A stretch of 64,000 bases of DNA from Ignavibacteriales bacterium (lineage in GTDB: Bacteria > Bacteroidota > Ignavibacteria > Ignavibacteriales > Melioribacteraceae). A program made the translations under genes and the position numbers. The DNA is taken from positions 124,001 to 188,000 of the forward strand of contig JACKAA010000005.1 of the NCBI GenBank assembly GCA_020635275.1, written 5' to 3'. Under the pieces are notes generated by a model. The model ran no database searches and was not told the DNA's origin. It was given only the letters and a program-made list of their open reading frames with translations. Shown one piece after another: positions 39,491 through 46,957 of this stretch; the first letter of the stretch is position 1, and every line of letters starts with the position of its first letter.

Positions 39491-40330
39491 ATGGGCTGGT
39501 TCAAAAGATCTAAACAGAATATTTCACCAAAAAGTAAAAAACTAGATGTACCTGATGGTCAGTGGATAAAATGTGATAAATGCGGTGAAATTATATATGC
39601 CCGCCAATTAGAAATGAATGCTTGGGTTTGTTTTAAATGTGATCATCATTTTAGAATTGGAAGTGCAGAATATATAAGTCTTCTTTTTGATGAAAATTCT
39701 TTTAAAGAATTAGATAAAAAAATGAAATCTGCTGATCCGCTTGAATTTGAGGATACAAAAAAATATTCTGAAAGAATTTCTGCTACAATAAAAAAGAGCG
39801 GAATGAATGATGCTGTAAAGACTGGCATAGGAACAATTAATGGTCAGAAGGTTAGTTTTGCATGTATGGATTTTAAATTTATTGGCGGAAGTATGGGTTC
39901 TGTAGTTGGAGAAAAAATTGCCCGTGCAATTGATAAAGCCTATGAAAATAAAATCCCAATGATTATTATTTCCCAGAGCGGAGGTGCCAGAATGATGGAA
40001 GGTGCATTATCATTAATGCAAATGGCTAAAACAAGCAGCAGATTGGCAAGATTATCAGAAGCCGGACTTCCATATATTTCTATTTTAACAGATCCTACAA
40101 CCGGTGGAACAACTGCCAGTTATGCTATGTTGGGAGATGTTATTGTTGCTGAACCTAAAGCCTTAATTGGGTTTGCCGGTCCTCGTGTAATTAAACAAAC
40201 AATAGGAAGAGATCTACCTAAAGGTTTTCAAAGATCTGAATTTTTGTTGGAAAATGGATTTGTTGATGTGATTATTCCCAGAAAGGAAATGAAAGGAAAA
40301 ATCTCACAATTGCTTCAATATATGAATTAA
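39491..40330 (+). CDS. accD: Acetyl-CoA carboxylase carboxyltransferase subunit beta
   Basis: A 279-residue enzyme subunit. The zinc ribbon is complete (C28, C31, C47, C50), and the carboxyltransferase core has GGSMGSVVGEKI and SQSGGARMMEGALSLMQM followed by the GGTTASYA oxyanion segment. With AccA it transfers carbon dioxide from carboxybiotin to acetyl-CoA for fatty-acid synthesis. AccA is not in the window; birA, which biotinylates AccB, is nearby on the other strand. It ends two bases before the converging cysteine desulfurase stop. Confidence 0.96.
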   Translation: MGWFKRSKQNISPKSKKLDVPDGQWIKCDKCGEIIYARQLEMNAWVCFKCDHHFRIGSAEYISLLFDENSFKELDKKMKSADPLEFEDTKKYSERISATIKKSGMNDAVKTGIGTINGQKVSFACMDFKFIGGSMGSVVGEKIARAIDKAYENKIPMIIISQSGGARMMEGALSLMQMAKTSSRLARLSEAGLPYISILTDPTTGGTTASYAMLGDVIVAEPKALIGFAGPRVIKQTIGRDLPKGFQRSEFLLENGFVDVIIPRKEMKGKISQLLQYMN

Positions 40331-40332
40331 AA

Positions 40333-41466
40333 TTATTTTCTAAATTTTTCTGTTAATTTTTTCATTACATCAATTGTATAATCTAATTCTTCAATTGTAT
40401 TATTAGGTGAGAAAGAAAATCTAATTGTTCCGTTGGCATATTCTTTTGAATAACCTGCAGCTAAAATTACATGTGAAGGTTTTAATGTGCCCGAAGCACA
40501 TGCTGATCCCGAAGAAACAGCAACTTCATTTATATCTAAAAACATTAAAATAGATTCGGAATCATTATTGTATATTTCAGGACTCAATGTAATACTCAAA
40601 ATAAAGGGAGAAGAATCTGCAAAACTATTATTAGTAATTCCTTCAATATTTTTTGCAACCAGTCCATTCCAAAGGTAATCTTTTAATTTTTTAACTTTAT
40701 TAAAATTATCATCTAAATTTTCTTTTGCGATTTTTACTGCTTCGGCAAAACCAACAATACTTGCAGTGTTTTCTGTTCCACCTCTTCTATTACGTTCTTG
40801 ACCTCCGCCCAAAATTATTGATGACATTGGTGTTCCACTTTTAACATATGCAATTCCAATACCTTTTGGGCCGTTAAGTTTATGAGCTGAAGCTGAAAGA
40901 GCATGTAAACCTAATTCTTCAACATCAATTTTTATTTTACCAAAACTTTGAACAGCATCAGTATGAAAATAAGAATTTTCAAATGCTGAATTTATTTCTT
41001 TGATGTTATTAATTGTGCCTGTTTCATTATTAACATGAACTATTGATGAAAGTGAAACATTATTTTCATTTTTAGATATTACCTTAAAATTTTCATTTAA
41101 TGGAAATATTGATGAATGAAATCCATTCAAAACTAAATTCTCAATTGTGTTGAGAGTTGCTTTATGATCTCCTGCCGAAGTAATAATTCTGTTCTTGCCG
41201 GATTCAAGAAATTCAGTTTTTGCAATTCCATTAATAATAAAATTTGTTGCTTCTGTACCGCCGCTGGTAAAATAAATTTCACTTGGATCTGCATTAATAA
41301 ATTCTGCAATAATTTCTCTTGAATCTTCAATTGCAACTCTTGCTTTTCTTCCAAATGAATGCACTGAGGATGGATTGCCGTAATGTTCTGTTAAATACGG
41401 CATCATTGCATCTATTACCTTTGGGTGTATTTTTGTTGTTGCAGCATTATCTAAATATACTTTCAT
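40333..41466 (-). CDS. Cysteine desulfurase (NifS/IscS type)
   Basis: A 377-residue PLP enzyme read leftwards. YLDNAATTKIHPKV, the SVHSFGRKAR segment, HTDAVQSFGK, SASAHKLNGPKGIGIAYV (PLP lysine in SAHK) and SSGSACASGTLKPSH (catalytic cysteine loop) identify the class V NifS/IscS group. It mobilises sulfur from cysteine for Fe-S clusters or tRNA thiolation. No iscU or mnmA is adjacent, so its acceptor is undetermined. The gene follows birA by eight bases on the same strand. Confidence 0.93.
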   Translation of the reverse strand: MKVYLDNAATTKIHPKVIDAMMPYLTEHYGNPSSVHSFGRKARVAIEDSREIIAEFINADPSEIYFTSGGTEATNFIINGIAKTEFLESGKNRIITSAGDHKATLNTIENLVLNGFHSSIFPLNENFKVISKNENNVSLSSIVHVNNETGTINNIKEINSAFENSYFHTDAVQSFGKIKIDVEELGLHALSASAHKLNGPKGIGIAYVKSGTPMSSIILGGGQERNRRGGTENTASIVGFAEAVKIAKENLDDNFNKVKKLKDYLWNGLVAKNIEGITNNSFADSSPFILSITLSPEIYNNDSESILMFLDINEVAVSSGSACASGTLKPSHVILAAGYSKEYANGTIRFSFSPNNTIEELDYTIDVMKKLTEKFRK

Positions 41467-41474
41467 AAATTACT

Positions 41475-42242
41475 TTACCTAACTAAAACGTCTCCGTTTT
41501 TAATTTTTTCAAAATCCTCTCCAACTTTTAAAATCATTAAACCATTAGCATCAATGTCATAAAATATTCCGGATTTTTTCTCATCACCCACATTTATCAT
41601 TATATGTTCACCAATCATTCTGCATTTTTCACGCCAGTCGTCTAATAATTTTTTGGAACCTTTACTCATCTCATTTAGTATTTCTTCAAACGTATTAAGT
41701 ATTTCACTTAAAAGTCTCTCTCGTGTTACTTCTTTTCTCAACTCGAATTTTATTGAGGTTGGTCTAATTTTAAATTCGCCAATAAATTTAGTTTGATTTA
41801 CATTTACACCAAATCCAATAATAATTTTTTCCAGACTTGAACCCATTGAAGTCGATTCAAGTAAAATCCCACTTACTTTTTTACTATTAACTAGAACATC
41901 ATTCGGCCACTTTAATTCTGTTTTTAACTGAAATAAATTTTCAATTGAATTAGAAACTGCCAAAGAAGCGGCTAAACTAATATGATTCGGATTATACTTT
42001 TCAAGATCATTTTTTAATAGAACAGAAAATGTAAGATTTTGACCTTTTTCACTAAACCAAGGTCTGTTAATTCTACCTTTCCCTTGATTCTGAAATTCAC
42101 TTAAAATAGTTGTTCCGTGTAAAAATTCATCATTTGATTTCATCAAATATGAGTTTGTTGACGAAATTTCTTCAGTGTATATAAAATTCCTACCAAGATT
42201 TTCAGTTTCTAATTTTATATCAAAGTTTTCTATATTAAACAT
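41475..42242 (-). CDS. birA: Biotin-[acetyl-CoA carboxylase] ligase
   Basis: A 255-residue enzyme read leftwards. Family motifs include the STNSYLM strand, GKGRINRPWFSEKGQNLTFS (the glycine-rich biotinyl-AMP loop is GKGRINR) and LKWPNDVLVNSKKVSGIL. A C-terminal SH3-like domain is present. It attaches biotin to AccB. The N-terminal DNA-binding domain of E. coli BirA is missing, so it is enzymatic only. GGAGG lies six bases before the ATG. accD sits nearby, sharing the fatty-acid synthesis theme. Its upstream region holds the sigma-54-like elements of the divergent chaperone operon. Confidence 0.93.
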   Translation of the reverse strand: MFNIENFDIKLETENLGRNFIYTEEISSTNSYLMKSNDEFLHGTTILSEFQNQGKGRINRPWFSEKGQNLTFSVLLKNDLEKYNPNHISLAASLAVSNSIENLFQLKTELKWPNDVLVNSKKVSGILLESTSMGSSLEKIIIGFGVNVNQTKFIGEFKIRPTSIKFELRKEVTRERLLSEILNTFEEILNEMSKGSKKLLDDWREKCRMIGEHIMINVGDEKKSGIFYDIDANGLMILKVGEDFEKIKNGDVLVR

Positions 42243-42262
42243 AAAACCTCCAGAAATACTAA

Positions 42263-42275
42263 TGTCATTATGGCA
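42263..42275 (+). promoter_or_regulatory. Putative enhancer (UAS) half-palindrome copy 1
   Basis: TGTCA-TTA-TGGCA is an imperfect palindrome. It recurs 40 bases on as TGTCA-AAA-TGGCG, and both copies are preceded by AA. It is centred about 150 bases upstream of the sigma-54-like promoter, within the usual range for bacterial enhancer-binding proteins. Confidence 0.5.
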
Positions 42276-42302
42276 GAATACTTGTCATATTTTTGCATAT
42301 AA

Positions 42303-42315
42303 TGTCAAAATGGCG
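42303..42315 (+). promoter_or_regulatory. Putative enhancer half-palindrome copy 2
   Basis: TGTCA-AAA-TGGCG, followed by GAA as in copy 1 (AGAA/GGAA flank). The spacing to copy 1 (40 bases) and to copy 3 (19 bases centre to centre) is close to whole helical turns, which would place the three sites on the same face of the DNA. Confidence 0.5.
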
Positions 42316-42321
42316 GAAAAT

Positions 42322-42334
42322 AGCCAATATGACA
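42322..42334 (-). promoter_or_regulatory. Putative enhancer half-palindrome copy 3 (reverse orientation)
   Basis: Reads TGTCA-TAT-TGGCT on the minus strand. It is the third TGTCA-N3-TGGCN element in 72 bases of otherwise non-coding DNA and lies about 80 bases upstream of the -24/-12 element. Confidence 0.45.
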
Positions 42335-42403
42335 TAATCGATAATATTGATCCTAATTCTCATAAAGCATTATAAAACAATAAGTTACAAATATTTATAT
42401 TTT

Positions 42404-42420
42404 TTGGCACGCACTTTGTA
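42404..42420 (+). promoter_or_regulatory. Sigma-54-type -24/-12 promoter before hsp20-dnaK-hsp20
   Basis: TTGGCACGCACTTTGTA matches the RpoN consensus TGGCACG-N4-TTGCW at every fixed position except T for C in the -12 GC, with correct spacing. Transcription would start near 42432, giving a leader of about 40 bases before hsp20. The upstream triple TGTCA-N3-TGGCN array supports it. Neither CIRCE nor an obvious sigma-32 box is present. Confidence 0.6.
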
Positions 42421-42471
42421 TAATTATTTGCAAAAATTGAACAATTTAACAAAAATTAAGGAGATACAATC

Positions 42472-42906
42472 ATGACACTATTAAGATTTGAACCCATGAG
42501 AGATTTCGATTTTTTATCAAGCAAATTTCAAAGATTTTTCGATGAATTTCCTGGATTACAAAATTATAGTCACGATTCATATACACCTAAAATAGATATT
42601 TCAGAAGATGATAAAAGTATTTTAATTGATGCTGAAATACCTGGTGTACCAAAAGAAAATTTAAAAATTACATTGCAAGATAACATTTTAACCATTGAAG
42701 GTGAAAAGAAAAAAGAATCTGAAGAAAAAGAAAAGAATTATTACAGAGCAGAAAGATGTTTTGGAAAATTTAAAAGAAGCTTTACTTTACCGGCTGAAGT
42801 TGATTCAGAAAATGTTGACGCAAATTTCAAAAACGGAATGCTGGAAATAAAGATAAATAAAATAGAACCTAAAGAACAAAAAGAAAGAGTTATTGAACTT
42901 AAATAA
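42472..42906 (+). CDS. Hsp20/alpha-crystallin small heat-shock protein (first)
   Basis: A 144-residue cytosolic chaperone starting at ATG 42472 behind AAGGAG. The alpha-crystallin domain runs from about residue 40: KIDISEDDKSILIDAEIPGV, NILTIEGEKKKE, FKRSFTLPAEVD and FKNGMLEIKINK, with the GML/GXL motif. It holds unfolded proteins for DnaK refolding. It is the first gene of an hsp20-dnaK-hsp20 run and lies directly behind a sigma-54-like promoter. A hairpin separates it from dnaK. It is clearly distinct from the second copy at 44906, sharing only the domain core. Confidence 0.95.
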   Translation: MTLLRFEPMRDFDFLSSKFQRFFDEFPGLQNYSHDSYTPKIDISEDDKSILIDAEIPGVPKENLKITLQDNILTIEGEKKKESEEKEKNYYRAERCFGKFKRSFTLPAEVDSENVDANFKNGMLEIKINKIEPKEQKERVIELK

Positions 42907-42909
42907 ATA

Positions 42910-42932
42910 AAAGCGACTTAAATAGTCGCTTT
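42910..42932 (+). terminator. Hairpin between hsp20 and dnaK (attenuator or RNA-processing site)
   Basis: A nine-base stem (AAAGCGACT/AGTCGCTTT) with a TAAAT loop lies three bases after the hsp20 stop. The tail is TTATTAATAA, not a proper T-run, so full termination is doubtful. It more likely lowers dnaK read-through or protects the hsp20 message 3' end. Confidence 0.55.
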
Positions 42933-42957
42933 ATTAATAAACTAAAGGAGATTAGTG

Positions 42958-44889
42958 ATGGGAAAAATTATAGGTATAGACTTAGGAACTACAAACTCGT
43001 GCGTTGCTGTTATGGAAGGTAATGAGCCGGTTGTAATACCAAATTCAGAAGGTGGAAGAACTACTCCTTCAGTTATTGGTTTCGCTAAAAATGGAGATAG
43101 GTTAGTTGGTCAGCCTGCAAAACGTCAAGCTGTAACTAATCCAAATAATACAGTCTTTTCAGTAAAAAGATTTATGGGAAGACGTTATGATGAAGTAAGC
43201 ACTGAAATTGAAGAAGTACCATATAAAGTTATGTCCGGAGATAATGGCTCTGCAAGAATTAAAATAGATGATAGAGTATATTCTCCACCAGAAATAAGTG
43301 CAATGGTATTGCAAAAAATGAAAAAAACAGCTGAAGACTATTTAGGTCAAGAAGTAAAAGAAGCTGTAATTACAGTTCCTGCATACTTTAATGATGCACA
43401 AAGACAAGCAACAAAAGATGCCGGCGAAATTGCTGGTTTAACTGTAAAAAGAATAATTAACGAGCCGACTGCTGCTGCACTTGCTTACGGATTGGATAAG
43501 AAAAATAAAGAACAATTGGTTGCCGTTTATGATTTAGGTGGTGGAACTTTTGATATCTCAATTTTACAGTTAGGTGATGGTGTTTTTGAAGTTAAATCAA
43601 CAAACGGTGATACTCACTTAGGCGGTGATGATTTTGATCAGCGTTTAATTGATTATTTGGCAGATGAATTTCAAAAGCAAGAAGGTATGGATTTAAGAAA
43701 AGATCCAATGGCGTTGCAAAGATTAAAAGAAGGTGCTGAGAAGGCAAAAATCGAATTATCATCTTCTTCACAGACAGATGTTAATTTACCATTTATTACA
43801 GCAACTCAAGATGGACCAAAACATTTGAATATTACAATTTCTAGATCAAAGTTTGAGCAGTTGGTAGATGACTTAATTGAAAGATCTGCTGGACCATGTG
43901 AGCAGGCTATAAAAGATGCCGGTGTTTCACCTTCTGAAATAGATGAAGTAATTTTGGTTGGTGGTTCAACAAGAGTTCCAAAAGTTCAGGAGTTAGTAAA
44001 AAGAGTATTTGGCAAAGAACCTCATAGAGGTGTTAATCCAGATGAAGTAGTTGCAGTTGGTGCAGCAATTCAAGGCGGAGTTCTTGCTGGTGATGTTAAA
44101 GATGTTCTTTTACTTGATGTTACACCTTTAGCTTTAGGAATTGAAACACTTGGTGGTGTTATGACAAAATTAATTGAGTCAAATACTACAATTCCTACAA
44201 AGAAAAGTGAAGTATTTTCAACTGCAGCAGATAATCAGCCTTCTGTAGAAATACATATTCTGCAAGGTGAAAGATCAATGGCTGCAGATAACAGAACTTT
44301 GGGAAGATTTCACTTAGATGGCATTCCACCTGCCCCTAGAGGAGTTCCTCAAATTGAAGTAACTTTTGATATTGATGCAAATGGTATTATGCATGTTGCA
44401 GCAAAAGATAAAGCAAGTGGAAAAGAACAAAGTATAAGAATCACTTCTTCTAGCGGTTTATCGAAAGATGAAATAGAAGAAATGAAAAGAAAAGCTAAAG
44501 AAAATGCAGCTGAAGATAAAAAGAAAAGAGAAAGTGTAGATGTTAGAAATAGTGCTGATAATTTAGTATTTCAAACAAAAAAACAATTGGATGAATTAAA
44601 AGATAAAATACCTGCTGATGCAAAATCAAAGTTAGAAGCAGAAATTACAAAAGTTGAAGAAGCATTAAAGACTGATAATTCAGATACAATAAAAGCTGCA
44701 ACAGATCAGCTTAACAAAGTATGGAGTGAAGTTGCACAGAACCTTTATCAGCAGCCTGGTGCACAAGGTCAGCCTGGTGCGGGACCACAACCTGGTGAAG
44801 GAGCCGGACAGCATAAAGAAACTCCTAAAGATGAAAAAGATGTACAAGATGCTTCTTATGAAGTAGTAGATGATGACGATAAAAAATAA
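42958..44889 (+). CDS. dnaK: Chaperone protein DnaK (Hsp70)
   Basis: A 643-residue ATP-dependent chaperone. ATG 42958 is preferred over GTG 42955 because GGAG lies seven bases before it. The ATPase has GIDLGTTNSCVAVMEG at the N-terminus, VAVYDLGGGTFDIS for the phosphate-2 loop, and EVILVGGSTRVPKVQ. The substrate domain begins near LLDVTPLALGIETLGG. The C-terminal tail (GQPGAG-rich, ending VVDDDDKK) is the disordered linker and acidic end. It binds hydrophobic segments and works with DnaJ and GrpE, neither of which is in this window. Flanking by two hsp20 genes is unusual for dnaK, which is more often beside grpE/dnaJ. Confidence 0.98.
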   Translation: MGKIIGIDLGTTNSCVAVMEGNEPVVIPNSEGGRTTPSVIGFAKNGDRLVGQPAKRQAVTNPNNTVFSVKRFMGRRYDEVSTEIEEVPYKVMSGDNGSARIKIDDRVYSPPEISAMVLQKMKKTAEDYLGQEVKEAVITVPAYFNDAQRQATKDAGEIAGLTVKRIINEPTAAALAYGLDKKNKEQLVAVYDLGGGTFDISILQLGDGVFEVKSTNGDTHLGGDDFDQRLIDYLADEFQKQEGMDLRKDPMALQRLKEGAEKAKIELSSSSQTDVNLPFITATQDGPKHLNITISRSKFEQLVDDLIERSAGPCEQAIKDAGVSPSEIDEVILVGGSTRVPKVQELVKRVFGKEPHRGVNPDEVVAVGAAIQGGVLAGDVKDVLLLDVTPLALGIETLGGVMTKLIESNTTIPTKKSEVFSTAADNQPSVEIHILQGERSMAADNRTLGRFHLDGIPPAPRGVPQIEVTFDIDANGIMHVAAKDKASGKEQSIRITSSSGLSKDEIEEMKRKAKENAAEDKKKRESVDVRNSADNLVFQTKKQLDELKDKIPADAKSKLEAEITKVEEALKTDNSDTIKAATDQLNKVWSEVAQNLYQQPGAQGQPGAGPQPGEGAGQHKETPKDEKDVQDASYEVVDDDDKK

Positions 44890-44905
44890 ATAAGGAGAAT
44901 AAATT

Positions 44906-45298
44906 ATGGAAGACACAAAAGCTTTAACAAAAGTAGAAGAAAAAAGAAGCTGGGAAGAAGCTTTAGAAAAAGAATCTTGGGTAGCTCCATTAGTAGATAT
45001 ATATGAAACAAATGACGATTATTACATCGTTGCAAATATGCCGGGAGTTGCAAAAGATGATGTTAAACTTAAAGTTGAAGAAGGTGATCTTGTAATAATG
45101 GGAAGGATAAATTTTGAGGGGGAGCGCTTGCGCAAATACCTTATGAAAGAAATTGATTCCAGCAATTATTATAGGAAGTTCAATCTTACCGAAAGCGTAA
45201 ATGAAGATAAAATTAATGCTAAGTTAGAAAACGGTAGACTGTTCGTTCATCTTCCTAAAGTTGAAAGAGTTAAACCAAAAATTATAGAAATAAAGTAA
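44906..45298 (+). CDS. Hsp20/alpha-crystallin small heat-shock protein (second)
   Basis: A 130-residue small heat-shock protein starting at ATG 44906 with AAGGAG upstream, 16 bases after dnaK. The domain (VDIYETNDDYYIVANMPGV, KVEEGDLVIMGR, YYRKFNLTESVN, LENGRLFVHLPKV) is complete, and an amphipathic charged N-terminal 35 residues precede it. It may co-assemble with the first Hsp20 or serve a different substrate range. A strong terminator follows and closes the chaperone operon. Confidence 0.93.
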   Translation: MEDTKALTKVEEKRSWEEALEKESWVAPLVDIYETNDDYYIVANMPGVAKDDVKLKVEEGDLVIMGRINFEGERLRKYLMKEIDSSNYYRKFNLTESVNEDKINAKLENGRLFVHLPKVERVKPKIIEIK

Positions 45299-45323
45299 AA
45301 CTTATATCAAATAAGGAATAATT

Positions 45324-45351
45324 AACCCCGAAAATATTCGGGGTTTTTTAT
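45324..45351 (+). terminator. Intrinsic terminator of the chaperone operon
   Basis: A nine-base GC-rich stem (AACCCCGAA/TTCGGGGTT) with an AATA loop is followed by TTTTTATTT. It is 25 bases downstream of the second hsp20 stop. Confidence 0.92.
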
Positions 45352-45429
45352 TTCAGAGAATTTCTATTCTTTTATCTTGTTCAAGTGTTAATTATCTTTG
45401 AAGAACTAAAAATTAATTTAGAGAAATAA

Positions 45430-45990
45430 ATGGCATTATTCCCAATTACAATTTACGGCGACAAAATTTTAAAGCAAAAAGTAAAACCTATTGATAAAAT
45501 TGATGATGAAATAATTGAAATTATACAAAATATGTTTGAAACTATGCGAAATGCTAATGGTGTGGGACTTGCAGGTAATCAAGTAGGTCTAGATAAACAA
45601 ATTTTTGTAATTGATATATCTCCAGTTGAAGGCTGTGAACACATTAAACCTATTGCAATGATAAATCCTAAAATTGTAAAAAAATCTGATGATACGATTA
45701 TTATGGAAGAAGGATGCTTAAGTTTACCAACACTGCGAGCTGAAATAGAAAGACCAGAAAATATTATTATAAAATATTTAAGTCCGGCAGAACAAGAAGA
45801 AGAAATTGAAGCTGATGATTTTTTTGCAAGAGTAATTCAACATGAATATGATCATTTAATAGGCAAAATGATTCCGGATAGAGTAGACGAAAAAGAAAGA
45901 CAAAAAATGACTGAATTATTAAAATTAATTAACAACCGTGCAGTTGAATGTGATTACCCAATAACTAGTAAAACAGATTTCTTTGCATAA
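45430..45990 (+). CDS. def: Peptide deformylase
   Basis: A 186-residue metalloenzyme. All three motifs are intact: GVGLAGNQVG, EEGCLSLP (metal cysteine) and QHEYDHL (HEXXH). It removes the formyl group from nascent N-terminal methionine. The C-terminal extension is short. Its stop shares the A of ATG with fmt, so the formylation and deformylation genes are coupled, the standard arrangement. Confidence 0.97.
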   Translation: MALFPITIYGDKILKQKVKPIDKIDDEIIEIIQNMFETMRNANGVGLAGNQVGLDKQIFVIDISPVEGCEHIKPIAMINPKIVKKSDDTIIMEEGCLSLPTLRAEIERPENIIIKYLSPAEQEEEIEADDFFARVIQHEYDHLIGKMIPDRVDEKERQKMTELLKLINNRAVECDYPITSKTDFFA

Positions 45991-46892
45991 TGAAAATTAT
46001 TTTTTTTGCTACTCCCGATTTTGCAATTCCATCTTTAAGAATTTTACATGAAAGTAAACATGAAATAATTGCTGTTGTAACTGCTCCGGATAAACCCCGC
46101 GGGCGTGGAAGAAGTCTTTCCGTTACACCAATTAAACAATTTGCACTTGATAATAACATTCCCATTTTAACACCCGAAAAACTTAAAGATGAAAATTTTG
46201 AAAAAGAATTAAAAAAATTAAATGCAGATTTATTTGTAATAGTTGCTTTCAGAATTTTGCCCTTTAATATTTTTACAATTCCTCCTAAAGGTTCATTTAA
46301 TCTGCATGGATCACTACTTCCCAAATATAGAGGTGCGGCGCCGATTCAATGGTCAATTATAAATGGTGAAGCGGAGACAGGTTTAACAACATTCTTTTTA
46401 GAAGAAAAAGTCGATACCGGAAATATAATTTTGAAGGAAAAAGTTGTAATAAATGATTCAGATAATTTTGGAACTTTGCACGATAAAATGAGTTTAGTTG
46501 GTGCAGATTTGGTTAAGAAAACAGTAGAGCTAATTGAAAATGAAACTGTTCAGCTTACCAAACAAGATAATTCTTTAGCAACACCGGCACCAAAAATAAC
46601 AAAAGAAATTTGTGAAATAAATTGGCAAAAATCTGCCTTTGAAATTCATAATTTAATTAGAGGTTTATCACCTTTTCCCGGAGCGTTCTTTAAATTTAAC
46701 GATAAAACCTATAAAGTATTTTCATCAAAAATATCAAATAAAACTAATCTAAGTCCATTTCAAATTGAGCAAACCAAAAATGAAATTTATATTGGGACTG
46801 AAACAAACGCACTAAAAATTTTAGAACTTCAGCCAGAAGGAAGAAAAAGAATGAAAACTGAAGATTTTCTTAGAGGATATTCTTTAGTTTAA
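45990..46892 (+). CDS. fmt: Methionyl-tRNA formyltransferase
   Basis: A 300-residue enzyme that formylates initiator Met-tRNA with 10-formyl-THF. FATPDFAIPSLRIL at the N-terminus, FNLHGSLLPKYRGAAPIQWSIINGE with the catalytic His, and the C-terminal tRNA-binding OB domain (SPFPGAFFKFNDKTYKVF, LEL QPEGRKRM-like end) identify it. It overlaps def by one base (TAATG). Confidence 0.97.
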   Translation: MKIIFFATPDFAIPSLRILHESKHEIIAVVTAPDKPRGRGRSLSVTPIKQFALDNNIPILTPEKLKDENFEKELKKLNADLFVIVAFRILPFNIFTIPPKGSFNLHGSLLPKYRGAAPIQWSIINGEAETGLTTFFLEEKVDTGNIILKEKVVINDSDNFGTLHDKMSLVGADLVKKTVELIENETVQLTKQDNSLATPAPKITKEICEINWQKSAFEIHNLIRGLSPFPGAFFKFNDKTYKVFSSKISNKTNLSPFQIEQTKNEIYIGTETNALKILELQPEGRKRMKTEDFLRGYSLV

Positions 46893-46957
46893 ATTTTACA
46901 TCCTTTCAATCTTTACATATTTTTCAAAATACAATTCTATTTAATTCTGAGGAAATA

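Noticed and set aside
42243..42471. CIRCE or sigma-32 heat-shock element for the dnaK operon
   Set aside because: TTAGCACTC-N9-GAGTGCTAA is absent and no convincing CTTGAAA/CCCCAT pair is visible; the best match is the sigma-54 element.
45965..46324. 119-codon minus-strand open frame overlapping def and fmt
   Set aside because: It is antisense to two recognised enzymes, with an implausible composition and no supporting motif.
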